30,606 nucleotides of DNA, taken from NCBI GenBank assembly GCA_040221375.1, contig JAVKEP010000016.1, positions 1-30,606 of the forward strand, written 5' to 3'. How positions within the stretch are numbered: position 1 is the first letter of the stretch; each line of letters begins with the position of its first letter. Of the stretch, positions 15,634 to 23,630 are shown one piece after another. This DNA is from SHAN690 sp040221375 (GTDB lineage Bacteria > Bacteroidota > Bacteroidia > Flavobacteriales_G > Salibacteraceae). A model generated the notes under the pieces. It had not been told where the DNA came from and did no database searches. It saw only the letters and a list, made by a program, of their open reading frames with translations. The translations under genes and the position numbers were made by a program.

Positions 15634-16437
15634 ATGGATGCAAACTCAATTGTACAACAGGTAGCCGATTTGCTTTGGGAGCAATTATCCTCTGGACAAA
15701 CATGTGCTCCTGTGCGCTTACTCATAGGCGAAACCGATATACGTGCTGCCTATGAAGCCCAGCATATCAATACGAAAAGGAGGGAGCAGAGAGGTGAAAG
15801 CATCGTCGGCGCCAAGATTGGACTTACGTCGTTTGCAGTGCAGAAGCAATTGGGCGTGGACCAACCGGATTACGGTATGTTGACCGACAAGATGCAGGTA
15901 TTCGAAGGCCATGCCATTCCGTGGAATGAGTTGTTCCAACCGAAAGCAGAAATGGAAATGGGGTTCATCCTAAAGAAAGATATCGACGGAATGGATATCA
16001 CCATGGAAGTTCTTGAAGACGCAATTGAAGCCGTGGTCCCTTCGATTGAAATTGTTGGAAGTCGAATATCCGATTGGAACATACGCATTACCGACACCAT
16101 TGCTGACAATGCTTCGGCCAGTCATTTTATCATTGGCGATCCTATCAAAAACTGGAAAGAAATAGACTTGGCCGCTTGCTCCATGCAGATGACACGCGCA
16201 GGAAAGGTGGTTTCTGAGGGCACCAGTGCTGCTTGCATGGGAAACCCGTTGAATGCGACGCTATGGCTGGCTAAAACCATGGCTGACCTAGGCACTCCTT
16301 TGCGGGCAGGTTATATTATTCTCTCTGGAGCTCTTGGTCCCTTGGTCAACGTTGAACCCGGAGATATCATAGAAGGAAGCATCGAAGGCATCGGGTCGAT
16401 AAATGTATCTTTCGGGATTGCAGACGAAAAAGGATAA
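15634..16437 (+). CDS. 2-oxopent-4-enoate hydratase (MhpD/DmpE-like)
   Basis: This 267-residue member of the hydratase/decarboxylase (fumarylacetoacetate hydrolase-like) fold is predicted to hydrate 2-hydroxypenta-2,4-dienoate to 4-hydroxy-2-oxovalerate, using Mg or Mn. Visible signatures are GAKIGLTSFAVQKQLGVDQPDYG, the acidic metal site KAEMEMGFIL, VPSIEIVGSRISDWN and ADNASASHFIIG. The first differs from the decarboxylase copy downstream, supporting the hydratase assignment by relative similarity. The ATG at 15634 is chosen; a TTG at 15616 is also in frame. It begins 44 bases after egtD and 4 bases before the dehydrogenase gene, and starts a four-gene lower meta-cleavage block. Confidence 0.85.
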   Translation: MDANSIVQQVADLLWEQLSSGQTCAPVRLLIGETDIRAAYEAQHINTKRREQRGESIVGAKIGLTSFAVQKQLGVDQPDYGMLTDKMQVFEGHAIPWNELFQPKAEMEMGFILKKDIDGMDITMEVLEDAIEAVVPSIEIVGSRISDWNIRITDTIADNASASHFIIGDPIKNWKEIDLAACSMQMTRAGKVVSEGTSAACMGNPLNATLWLAKTMADLGTPLRAGYIILSGALGPLVNVEPGDIIEGSIEGIGSINVSFGIADEKG

Positions 16438-16441
16438 GCGC

Positions 16442-17368
16442 ATGAATAAAACCAAAGTGGCCATTATTGGATCCGGAAACATTGGGACCGACCTGATGAT
16501 CAAAATCATCCGTACCTCGGATGTTCTGGAAATGTCTGTAATGGTTGGCATTGATCCTGCTTCGGAAGGATTGTCACGCGCAAAACGCATGGGCGTGGCC
16601 GTTACCCATGAGGGCGTAGATGGTCTGATCAAATTACCAGAATTCGAAGCAATTGAAATCGTGTTTGATGCCACCTCGGCGAAGGCGCATCACTACAACT
16701 ACAAGCAGATCAAACCTTTCGGTAAGCGGATGATTGACCTCACCCCCGCAGCGATTGGTCCTTTCTTAGTTCCGCCGGTGAATTTTGATGCAAACTTCGA
16801 ATTGGACAACCTGAACATGGTGACTTGTGGCGGACAGGCGACGATTCCAATTGTCGCCGCTGTATCAAAAGTTGCCAAAGTGCATTACGGGGAAATCGTA
16901 GCCTCAATTTCTAGTAAGTCGGCTGGACCTGGAACACGGGCCAATATTGACGAGTTTACTGAAACCACAGCGGCCGCCATAGAAAAGGTTGGAGGGGCGT
17001 CCAAAGGGAAGGCGATCATTATCCTCAACCCCGCTGAACCTCCAATGGTTATGCGTGATACCGTTTTCACGCTCAGTGAGGATGCGGACCAAGAGGAAAT
17101 AGAGAAGAGCATACACGACATGGTCAGTGAAGTCAAAAAATACGTGCCGGGCTATGCGTTGCACCAAGATGTGCAGTTTGAACACATTTCAAAAGAAAGC
17201 CCGGTCTTCATCGAAGGTGTAGGGCATGTAAGCGGACTGAAAACTTCGGTGTTTCTGAAGGTGGTGGGTGCGGGACATTATTTGCCCGAGTACGCAGGTA
17301 ACCTTGACATCATGACCAGTGCTGCTAAGGCGACAGGGGAACGATTGGTTCTGCTTCAAAAGGCCTGA
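16442..17368 (+). CDS. acetaldehyde dehydrogenase, acetylating (DmpF/MhpF-like)
   Basis: This 308-residue enzyme converts acetaldehyde, NAD+ and CoA to acetyl-CoA. The N-terminal Rossmann motif is VAIIGSGNIGTDLM. The catalytic cysteine is C129 in NMVTCGGQATIPI, corresponding to C132 of DmpF. The stretch SAGPGTRANIDEFTETTAAAIEKVGGA and a C-terminal GAGHYLPEYAGNLDIMTSAA are typical. In this family the protein forms a complex with the aldolase encoded next door and receives acetaldehyde by channelling. The ATG at 16442 lies 4 bases after the hydratase stop; an earlier in-frame ATG at 16403 lies within the upstream gene. Confidence 0.93.
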   Translation: MNKTKVAIIGSGNIGTDLMIKIIRTSDVLEMSVMVGIDPASEGLSRAKRMGVAVTHEGVDGLIKLPEFEAIEIVFDATSAKAHHYNYKQIKPFGKRMIDLTPAAIGPFLVPPVNFDANFELDNLNMVTCGGQATIPIVAAVSKVAKVHYGEIVASISSKSAGPGTRANIDEFTETTAAAIEKVGGASKGKAIIILNPAEPPMVMRDTVFTLSEDADQEEIEKSIHDMVSEVKKYVPGYALHQDVQFEHISKESPVFIEGVGHVSGLKTSVFLKVVGAGHYLPEYAGNLDIMTSAAKATGERLVLLQKA

Positions 17369-17400
17369 AGGCACACTCCATCAATGAATCACGTAAGCGC

Positions 17401-18417
17401 ATGAACAGAGAGCTATACATTCAAGACGTTACACTTAGAGATGGCATGCACGCCATCCGGCACCAATACAGCAAAGAACAAGTGCGGTCCATCGCTATCG
17501 CCCTCGACGAAGCAAAAGTGGATGCTATCGAAATCGCGCATGGAGATGGACTTGCGGGGTCCAGCTTTAATTATGGATTTGGCGCTCATACGGATTGGGA
17601 TTGGATCGAAGGAATCGCAGCTGAGCTGAAACACGCGAAACTCACAACGCTCTTGTTGCCTGGTATCGGAACGATCGAAGATTTGAAACGGGCGCGATCA
17701 CTGGGCGTGGAATCCGTAAGGATTGCTACCCATTGCACCGAAGCGGATATTTCTGCCCAACATATTGCCGCTGCGAAGGACCTAGGAATGGACGTAGCTG
17801 GCTTCTTGATGATGGCACACATGAACACACCTGCCAAACTTGCACAGCAAGCGAAGCTCATGGAGAGCTATGGTGCGGATTGTATCTATGTCACGGATTC
17901 GGCCGGAGCGTTGTTGATGGACGACGTAGCGGATCGAATGAAGGCATTTCGTGACGTGCTCCAAGACGATACGGAGCTCGGTGTGCATTGCCATCATAAC
18001 CTCGGCCTAGGTGTGGCAAATACCATCGTGGCCATGCAGCACGGAGCCACGCGCTTAGATGCTTCCCTGGCGGGTATGGGAGCAGGAGCAGGAAACTGCC
18101 CACTTGAGGTATTGATAGCAGTGCTGAATCGCATGGGAGCACGGCATAACAGTGACCTCTATGCATTGATGGATGTCGCAGACGACGTCATACGCCCACT
18201 CCAAACCAGACCGGTTCGGGTGGACCGTGAAACACTCTCCCTTGGCTATGCCGGTGTGTATTCAAGCTTTTTATTACATTCAGAACGAGCATCAGAGAAA
18301 TACGGCATCGACACCCGTGACATCCTTGAAGAACTAGGCAGACGAAACATGGTTGGTGGACAAGAGGACATGATAGTTGATGTCGCTTTGGATATGATCA
18401 AAAAGAAAAAAAAATAA
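17401..18417 (+). CDS. 4-hydroxy-2-oxovalerate aldolase (DmpG/MhpE-like)
   Basis: This 338-residue metal-dependent aldolase of the HMGL-like family splits 4-hydroxy-2-oxovalerate into pyruvate and acetaldehyde. The N-terminal catalytic motif is QDVTLRDGMHAIRHQY, with R13, D14 and H17. The metal-binding histidines are H196 and H198 in GVHCHHNLGLG. The C-terminal communication domain (residues about 285-335) that contacts the dehydrogenase is present. It follows the dehydrogenase gene by 32 bases, the usual DmpF-DmpG pairing, and precedes the decarboxylase by 6 bases. Confidence 0.94.
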   Translation: MNRELYIQDVTLRDGMHAIRHQYSKEQVRSIAIALDEAKVDAIEIAHGDGLAGSSFNYGFGAHTDWDWIEGIAAELKHAKLTTLLLPGIGTIEDLKRARSLGVESVRIATHCTEADISAQHIAAAKDLGMDVAGFLMMAHMNTPAKLAQQAKLMESYGADCIYVTDSAGALLMDDVADRMKAFRDVLQDDTELGVHCHHNLGLGVANTIVAMQHGATRLDASLAGMGAGAGNCPLEVLIAVLNRMGARHNSDLYALMDVADDVIRPLQTRPVRVDRETLSLGYAGVYSSFLLHSERASEKYGIDTRDILEELGRRNMVGGQEDMIVDVALDMIKKKKK

Positions 18418-18423
18418 GCCAGA

Positions 18424-19188
18424 ATGGACCTAGAGTCATTTGCATTAAAACTTGATGAAGCGGCAGTTAACGCTAACCCAATCAGTCAATTATCCACAAA
18501 TAATTCATTTGATCTAGCATCGGCCTACGAAATTCAACGGCGTGCTATTGAGGCACGGAAAAGTCGCGGTCATGCTTTGATTGGATTGAAAATGGGTTTT
18601 ACCTCGGTGGCCAAGATGGAGCAGATGGGAGTACATGACATGATTTGGGGGCGATTGACGGAAGATATGTCCATCGTCAACCATGGGGAAGTTTCCTTGT
18701 CTAGATTCATTCATCCTCGTGCGGAGCCTGAGATATGTTTTCGAATTTCGAAAGACGTCCCAGGTGAAATTCCTTTGGAAGGATTGGAAGCATACGTAGA
18801 CGCAATTGCGCCGGCGATAGAGATCATTGATTCGCGCTATGAGAACTTTAAGTTTACATTGGAAGATGTGGTTGCCGACAATTGTTCCTCGACCGGAGTC
18901 GTAGTAGGGCCATGGCAGGCCCCTTCAAGAAACATTTCGGACCTAGAGATGAAGATGTACTTCGATCAGGACGAAGTGGCGGCTGGATCGTCCCGTGATA
19001 TCCTAGGTGATCCGTGGAAGTCGCTCCAAGCTGCAACTCGATTGGCAGTGCAATACAATGAACCGATCAAAGCTGGACACATCATTATGGCCGGGGCTGC
19101 TACCGCCGCAATATTTCTTCAACCGGGAATTAAGGTTTCAGCGAAAGTTGAAAACATGGCGGATGTGGTTTTCAATGTGCTCGACTGA
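18424..19188 (+). CDS. 2-oxo-3-hexenedioate decarboxylase (DmpH/NahK-like)
   Basis: This 254-residue paralogue of the hydratase two genes upstream is predicted to decarboxylate 2-oxo-3-hexenedioate (4-oxalocrotonate) to 2-hydroxypentadienoate, the hydratase substrate. The diagnostic stretch GLKMGFTSVAKMEQMGVHDMIWGRLT matches the decarboxylase subgroup, whose members keep I-W-G-R-L-T. The metal site is RAEPEICFRI and later VVADNCSSTGVVVG. The Mg-dependent enzyme usually forms a complex with the hydratase. Together with the three preceding genes it makes a complete path from oxalocrotonate to pyruvate and acetyl-CoA. The tautomerase and the semialdehyde dehydrogenase that normally supply its substrate are absent from the window. 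Confidence 0.88.
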   Translation: MDLESFALKLDEAAVNANPISQLSTNNSFDLASAYEIQRRAIEARKSRGHALIGLKMGFTSVAKMEQMGVHDMIWGRLTEDMSIVNHGEVSLSRFIHPRAEPEICFRISKDVPGEIPLEGLEAYVDAIAPAIEIIDSRYENFKFTLEDVVADNCSSTGVVVGPWQAPSRNISDLEMKMYFDQDEVAAGSSRDILGDPWKSLQAATRLAVQYNEPIKAGHIIMAGAATAAIFLQPGIKVSAKVENMADVVFNVLD

Positions 19189-19233
19189 AAGGAAACGCGA
19201 TCGACTTCTTCTCACCCATATAGCATTGATAAT

Positions 19234-19515
19234 ATGAAAGCAATTTGGAACGACACGGTCATCGCAGAATCAGACGATACCATCGTAATCGAAAAGAACC
19301 ACTACTTCCCGCCGAGCACCATTAAAAAGGAGTATTTCCACCTTTCAGAAACCCATACGGTTTGCAACTGGAAAGGAACCGCTTCTTATTACACGATAAA
19401 AGTGGGCGACGACGAAAATCCTGATGCCGCGTGGTTCTACCCTGAGGCCTCATCCATGGCGAAAAGCTTTGAGAACTACGTCGCGTTTTGGAAAGGAGTG
19501 GATGTAATTGATTGA
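19234..19515 (+). CDS. DUF427 domain protein
   Basis: This 93-residue single-domain protein belongs to the DUF427 family (also described as a nucleotidyltransferase-like fold, NTP_transf_9). Hallmarks are KAIWNDTVIAESDDTIVIE, YFPPSTIKKEYF, the central CNWKGTASYYTI, AAWFYPEAS and a late YVAFWKGVDV. No enzymatic role has been firmly established for the family. Cytosolic. It follows the decarboxylase by 45 bases on the same strand. Its stop overlaps the TTG start of the next gene by 8 bases, linking the two tightly. Confidence 0.88.
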   Translation: MKAIWNDTVIAESDDTIVIEKNHYFPPSTIKKEYFHLSETHTVCNWKGTASYYTIKVGDDENPDAAWFYPEASSMAKSFENYVAFWKGVDVID

Positions 19516-20290
19516 AGGTGTGACTGCGACAGAAGCACTGCACAAAGCAGCACAATATTTGGCTACGGCAGCGAAAAGCTTCGTTCCGCATGAAGAAGAT
19601 GACAGCCATACTAATATGGGTTGGAACCAGGTGGAGTCAACTTTGTTTACACGCGCACTGAACGACGAAGGGCTTAGGCTAGAATTGAATCACAAGGCGT
19701 ATGCATTGGACGTTGTTCATCCTAAATCGGGGTTGTCGGGTTCCTTCCCTCTGATCGGCGCCAACCACTTTGCCATTGTTCAATGGCTCGATCAGGAACG
19801 CACATTTTGTGGTATCAAGACCCCCTATAGCTTTGACCTGCATTACGATTTAGGGTATTCGAATTCACTGGACGACGCATTTACGTTTCCTTCGGTTCCC
19901 GGAGACGCTCTAGAGGAAGAAATCCAACGAAGAAATACGGCAAATGATGCGCTCAACAGCATTTTAGCAGAAGAACAAAGCAATTCTTCGCCAAGGATTT
20001 GGCCTCATCACTTTGATACAGGAGCATTGATCGAAGAGGGCAAAGAGGGCATAGTGAGCTTCGGCCTTGGAATGGCCATTCCTGACGCTGTAATCTCAGA
20101 GCATTATTTGTACGTCAGCGCTTACGATTCACAAGGGAGCATCTCCACAGATGGCATGGTCGAATTGTCGCTGGGAAAATGGTTTAATGCAAGCTGGAAA
20201 GGCGCAGCAGTGCCAGTTAACGGACTCAATACAGAAATGGCAATTCGATTCTATCGCGAAGTCCTGGAGGCGTTTCGAAGCAGGGCCTAA
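19508..20290 (+). CDS. conserved-looking soluble protein of unknown function
   Basis: This 260-residue protein is not one I can place in a named family. It has no signal peptide or membrane segment, and is rich in aromatic and acidic residues. Notable stretches are VHPKSGLSGSFPLIGANHFAIV in the first third and SFDLHYDLGYSNSLDDAFTF in the middle. SSPRIWPHHFDTGALIEEG follows, with two His and an Asp that could bind metal, then a Gly-rich strand IVSFGLGMAIPDAVISEHYLYVSAY. The likely start is TTG at 19508, overlapping the DUF427 gene; the frame's length and protein-like composition support it as real. The stop lies only 2 bases from the convergent oxidoreductase stop, with no terminator between. 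Confidence 0.7.
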   Translation: MIEGVTATEALHKAAQYLATAAKSFVPHEEDDSHTNMGWNQVESTLFTRALNDEGLRLELNHKAYALDVVHPKSGLSGSFPLIGANHFAIVQWLDQERTFCGIKTPYSFDLHYDLGYSNSLDDAFTFPSVPGDALEEEIQRRNTANDALNSILAEEQSNSSPRIWPHHFDTGALIEEGKEGIVSFGLGMAIPDAVISEHYLYVSAYDSQGSISTDGMVELSLGKWFNASWKGAAVPVNGLNTEMAIRFYREVLEAFRSRA

Positions 20291-20292
20291 GC

Positions 20293-20898
20293 TTAGTCTT
20301 TTCTGATTTGGGCAATAACGGCCAATAATTCTTCTGCGTTTCGGTAGCCGTTTGACGCTAAGTAAAATTGACCTTTGTGGCGAATGACCACGGAAGGAAA
20401 GCCTTGGATGCCCATTTCAGCTGCCAACTGAAAATCGTTTTGGGTTTCGTATTTGATCTCTTCTGAATTGAAGTGCATTTTAAATGCGACACCGTCCATT
20501 CCCAATTTAGTCGCGATGGAAACAAAGGTTTCCTCAGAGCACATATCATCGTTGGCGACATAGAATGCAGATTGCGTCTCTTTGAAGAACGATAAGGCCA
20601 TTTTTGGATCGAGTTTGCGCGCGGTTACAACAGCCCTGCAGGCAGGTTCAGTATCCAAAACGAATGCTTTGTCTTCAATGATATCGTAGTTTATCGGTTG
20701 GCCAGTCCTCTCAGACATATCTTTCCAATGCTTCTCAAGGAACTCACCTAGATCGGCCATGGTCTCGGATCCCCCAGGCCTCAATCCCCCTAAAACGATC
20801 TCAAACCCATGATCGGGCAGCGCTTCTTTGACCTTGGTAATTTCAGGTGCGAAACCGTAACACCAACTGCACATCGGATCTGCTATGTAGACAATCAT
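20293..20898 (-). CDS. DsbA-family thioredoxin-like protein (FrnE-like)
   Basis: This 201-residue protein has a thioredoxin fold with a helical insert. The redox motif is C-S-W-C in YIADPMCSWCYGF near the N-terminus, and a cis-Pro loop follows near the end (MGIQGFPSVVIRHKGQFY). There is no signal peptide, so it probably acts in the cytosol, like FrnE of Deinococcus, in oxidative stress or disulfide isomerisation. The ATG at 20898 is preferred because the first beta strand follows immediately and AAGGG lies just upstream. An ATG at 20937 in the same frame would add 13 residues. It lies downstream of the lysE-like gene and could be the third gene of that operon (about 107-base gap). Confidence 0.82.
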   Translation of the reverse strand: MIVYIADPMCSWCYGFAPEITKVKEALPDHGFEIVLGGLRPGGSETMADLGEFLEKHWKDMSERTGQPINYDIIEDKAFVLDTEPACRAVVTARKLDPKMALSFFKETQSAFYVANDDMCSEETFVSIATKLGMDGVAFKMHFNSEEIKYETQNDFQLAAEMGIQGFPSVVIRHKGQFYLASNGYRNAEELLAVIAQIRKD

Positions 20899-21005
20899 TG
20901 GACCCTTTTCTTCTAGCCATGCATAACTCATGCGCAATGATACAACTCGCGTGGTTTGTCAGATGCCAGTATCGCCAAATATTAAAATCAGTCATCAGAC
21001 TGAAT

Positions 21006-21629
21006 TCAGCGCTCCGAGAGAACCAGCAGCAAGGCAATTCCCAGCAAGACGGTGACCTTTATCCATTTGGTTACGACCCAAAACTGCGGACGTTTGACCA
21101 AACTTGCCGAATAGCCCGAGATCATGGCTATGCCAGAAAAGATAATGAAAGAAACGCCCATGAAAACGCCTCCTAGAACGAACATCTGAAGGAAGGGTGG
21201 CCATCCATCAGAAGAAACGAATTGAGGCAGAAGGACTAGAAAGAACAGGGTAACCTTCGGGTTGAGCACGTTCATTAAGAAGCCGCGTTTAAACAAACGA
21301 GTGAAAGGCTCGGTCTGGCTGTTTAGTGCTACGTTCACGTCGATTGGAACCTCCTTGATGGAACCATACGCCAAGTAGATTAAATAGGCCGTTCCGGCGT
21401 ATTTCAACAGGTCATATGCCCAGGAAGATTGAAATACCAGCAAGGATAGCCCAGTAGCCACCAATGCCGTGTGTACCATAACTCCGCTGATCAGGCCTGA
21501 GGTGATGAAAATCCCTTGCCTAGCGCCTTTGGAGATGCTTTCGGTGAGGACATAAATATTGTCCGGACCGGGCATGAATGCCAAGGCCGCGGTTGCTGCG
21601 ATGAAGCCCAATAAAAGCGAACCGTCCAT
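21006..21629 (-). CDS. LysE/RhtB-family amino acid exporter
   Basis: This 207-residue inner-membrane exporter has about six hydrophobic segments. The family signature AFMPGPDNIYVLTESISKGARQG lies at residues 17-39, and LKYAGTAYLIYLAYGSIKE around 75-93. A cytoplasmic loop with charged residues precedes GFLMNVLNPKVTLFFLVLLPQF. The substrate is probably an amino acid or related small metabolite but cannot be read from sequence. It starts 8 bases after the upstream POT transporter gene, so the two are almost certainly co-transcribed. Confidence 0.9.
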   Translation of the reverse strand: MDGSLLLGFIAATAALAFMPGPDNIYVLTESISKGARQGIFITSGLISGVMVHTALVATGLSLLVFQSSWAYDLLKYAGTAYLIYLAYGSIKEVPIDVNVALNSQTEPFTRLFKRGFLMNVLNPKVTLFFLVLLPQFVSSDGWPPFLQMFVLGGVFMGVSFIIFSGIAMISGYSASLVKRPQFWVVTKWIKVTVLLGIALLLVLSER

Positions 21630-21637
21630 CTTCCCGA

Positions 21638-22975
21638 CTAAGCGTTCGTGTCTTCCTCAGCACCGTGCGCCAATGCCTTCAATCGCTTGACGAAGAGTAA
21701 AAGCAGTGCCCCGAAAAGGATACAAAATACTGCGACTCCAGTGAATACTTCCAAGGCCCCAGCATTTTCTGCAGCCTCACCGATGAGCCCAGCGAGCTTA
21801 TTTCCGAGCCCTGTTACGGCGAAATACGCACCCATCATGAAACTGGCATACTTGGCAGGAGCGAGCTTGGTGATGAAGGACAATGCGATGGGCGAGCTAC
21901 TCAATTCACCCACGACGTGCAGAAAATACGAGAGCAGGAGCCAGTACAGGCTTGCTTTTTCGAGGGCTAACACACTCACTTCGTAAGCGGCACCAACCAG
22001 CGCCATGAAGCCAAGCCCCATGATGATGGTTCCCAATCCCATTTTAAAGATGGCCGAAGCTTCGTATCCCTTTCGTTTCCACCAAAGCCAAAAAGCAGCC
22101 ATCGGTGCTCCTAACAAGATGACGTAAAATGCGTGAAGAGATTGAAGAAAGCTCGCTGGAATCTCGAAGCCAAATACCACGCGATCTACGGTCTGCTTGG
22201 CATAAAGGTTCATGAACCCACCAGCCTGTTCGTAGGCGCCCCAAAAAACAATCATGATCAAGAAAGAAAGCATCAATACGATCATTCGATCTTTTTCAAT
22301 CTTGGTGAGCGGCTTAGCCATCAACTCCATGGATTCGGCAGAATCCTTGTGTGAATCCCCAATTCCGACGAGGTGCTTTTGACCGAAAACATAAACTATT
22401 TGCCCTAGGATCATTCCAAATCCGGCTAAACTGAAACCTAAATGCCAATCGATTACCTCTCCATAATATCCTACGAGCAGGGGAGCGGAAAAGGCACCGA
22501 TGTTGATGCCTATATAGAAAATGGTGAATCCAGCATCTCGTTTCGCATCCCCTTTACGGTACAAGCCGCCGACCATGGTGCTGATGTTTGGCTTTAAAGC
22601 ACCAACACCAGAAACAATCAGAATCAACCCGGTAGCGAAGGCGTAAATGGAATCGATTGCAAGCACGAATTGCCCAAGAATGATCAAAATTCCCCCTACC
22701 AAAACGGCTTTTTTCTGACCAATCCAACGGTCGGCCAAAAGTCCACCAGGGATGCTCATCAAGTACACAAACATGGTGTACCATCCGTAAAGTTCTAACG
22801 CAGAAGCGTTGTCCCAACCCAATCCAGGGTTAGCCCCTTGTGTCTCTGCCGTGAGATACAAAACGAGAATTGCACGCATGCCGTAGAAGGAAAAACGCTC
22901 CCACAATTCAGTGAAAAACAATACAAAGAGTCCGGCTGGATGTCCTAAGATGGTCTTCTTTTCCATGGTGTGCAT
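21638..22975 (-). CDS. proton-dependent oligopeptide transporter (POT family)
   Basis: This 445-residue major-facilitator-type proton symporter is predicted to import di- and tripeptides. The POT signature E-x-x-ERF is present in FFTELWERFSFYGMRAILVLYL at about residues 17-38. GGLLADRWIGQKKAVLVGG follows (MFS motif A), and GVGALKPNISTMVGGLYRKGD matches the family's second conserved motif. About 12 hydrophobic segments can be counted. The protein is shorter than many POT members (450-500), with short loops. Peptide import paired with an amino acid exporter downstream suggests that surplus amino acids released from peptides are expelled. ATG at 22975, with a second Met three residues later. Confidence 0.92.
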   Translation of the reverse strand: MHTMEKKTILGHPAGLFVLFFTELWERFSFYGMRAILVLYLTAETQGANPGLGWDNASALELYGWYTMFVYLMSIPGGLLADRWIGQKKAVLVGGILIILGQFVLAIDSIYAFATGLILIVSGVGALKPNISTMVGGLYRKGDAKRDAGFTIFYIGINIGAFSAPLLVGYYGEVIDWHLGFSLAGFGMILGQIVYVFGQKHLVGIGDSHKDSAESMELMAKPLTKIEKDRMIVLMLSFLIMIVFWGAYEQAGGFMNLYAKQTVDRVVFGFEIPASFLQSLHAFYVILLGAPMAAFWLWWKRKGYEASAIFKMGLGTIIMGLGFMALVGAAYEVSVLALEKASLYWLLLSYFLHVVGELSSSPIALSFITKLAPAKYASFMMGAYFAVTGLGNKLAGLIGEAAENAGALEVFTGVAVFCILFGALLLLFVKRLKALAHGAEEDTNA

Positions 22976-23037
22976 ATTGCAGATGAGGCCCTGAAAGTAT
23001 ATTCTTGAATCGAAATACTCGATAATTTCACTAAAGA
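22976..23037. promoter_or_regulatory. divergent promoter region, POT operon and GNAT gene
   Basis: In 62 bases each direction has one -7-like octamer: TACTTTCA on the minus strand (22992-22999) and TAATTTCA on the plus strand (23023-23030). Each differs from TAnnTTTG at two positions. No strong -33 element is seen. Confidence 0.35.
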
Positions 23038-23529
23038 ATGATCAGGACCGTCAGGGTTGAAGACGCGATAAGCGTAGTGGAAATAATGAATCAGGCGATT
23101 GAAGAACGAAAGAACGCCTATTTATCGCCATTCGAGGCCAAACAAGGCAGTGATTGGTTTGAACGTTTGAAGGCCAGTGCTTTGGCTTTTGTCGTCAAAA
23201 CCGATACGCGCGGTGATGTGTGCGGCTGGGGTACGCTTACTCCTTATCGATCAGGTAGAGATGCTTTCCAGCGTGCCGTTGAAATCACGTTCTATTTTGA
23301 ACGTGCGGCTCGGGGATTAGGTTGGGGAAAGGAAATGATTGAACATTTGGAGCAGCTGTCACACACCATGGGAAAACATCACTTGGTTGCCATTTTATTA
23401 GATGACAATGTCCCCAGTCAACGACTCCTAGTGAAAATGGGTTACGAAGAGTGGGGAAATTTCCGTGAATTGGCCGAATTCCCTGACCGCAACCGCGGAC
23501 ATATGTATATGGGCAAACGGCTAACTTAA
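23038..23529 (+). CDS. GNAT acetyltransferase, phosphinothricin acetyltransferase-like
   Basis: This 163-residue GNAT-fold protein transfers an acetyl group from acetyl-CoA to an amine. The overall pattern is that of the PAT/YncA group: IRTVRVEDAISVVEIMNQAIEE at the start and VCGWGTLTPYRSG-D-F-RAVEITFYFE in the middle. The acetyl-CoA loop is RAARGLGWGKEMIEHL (R/Q-x-x-G-x-G/A), and the late strand and helix are VPSQRLLVKMGYEEWGNFRELAEF. Members act on amino acid analogues such as methionine sulfoximine. The actual substrate here is unknown. Its position opposite the amino acid/peptide transport operon fits a role in amino acid metabolism. Confidence 0.87.
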   Translation: MIRTVRVEDAISVVEIMNQAIEERKNAYLSPFEAKQGSDWFERLKASALAFVVKTDTRGDVCGWGTLTPYRSGRDAFQRAVEITFYFERAARGLGWGKEMIEHLEQLSHTMGKHHLVAILLDDNVPSQRLLVKMGYEEWGNFRELAEFPDRNRGHMYMGKRLT

Positions 23530-23630
23530 GCTGGGCTGGTAGATGGATGAATAAGTAGGAGGGAAGCCAATTACTTCAACAGCTGGCCACTAGTGTGAGC
23601 AGAATCTGAGTCTAGTTGATAGATCCTTGC

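Noticed and set aside
16288..16674. 128-codon minus-strand frame across the hydratase-dehydrogenase junction
   Set aside because: It is fully antisense to two well-supported genes, with no recognisable protein features.
23530..23630. Terminator between the convergent GNAT and peroxidase genes
   Set aside because: No stem followed by a T-run could be found in this 101-base gap on either strand.
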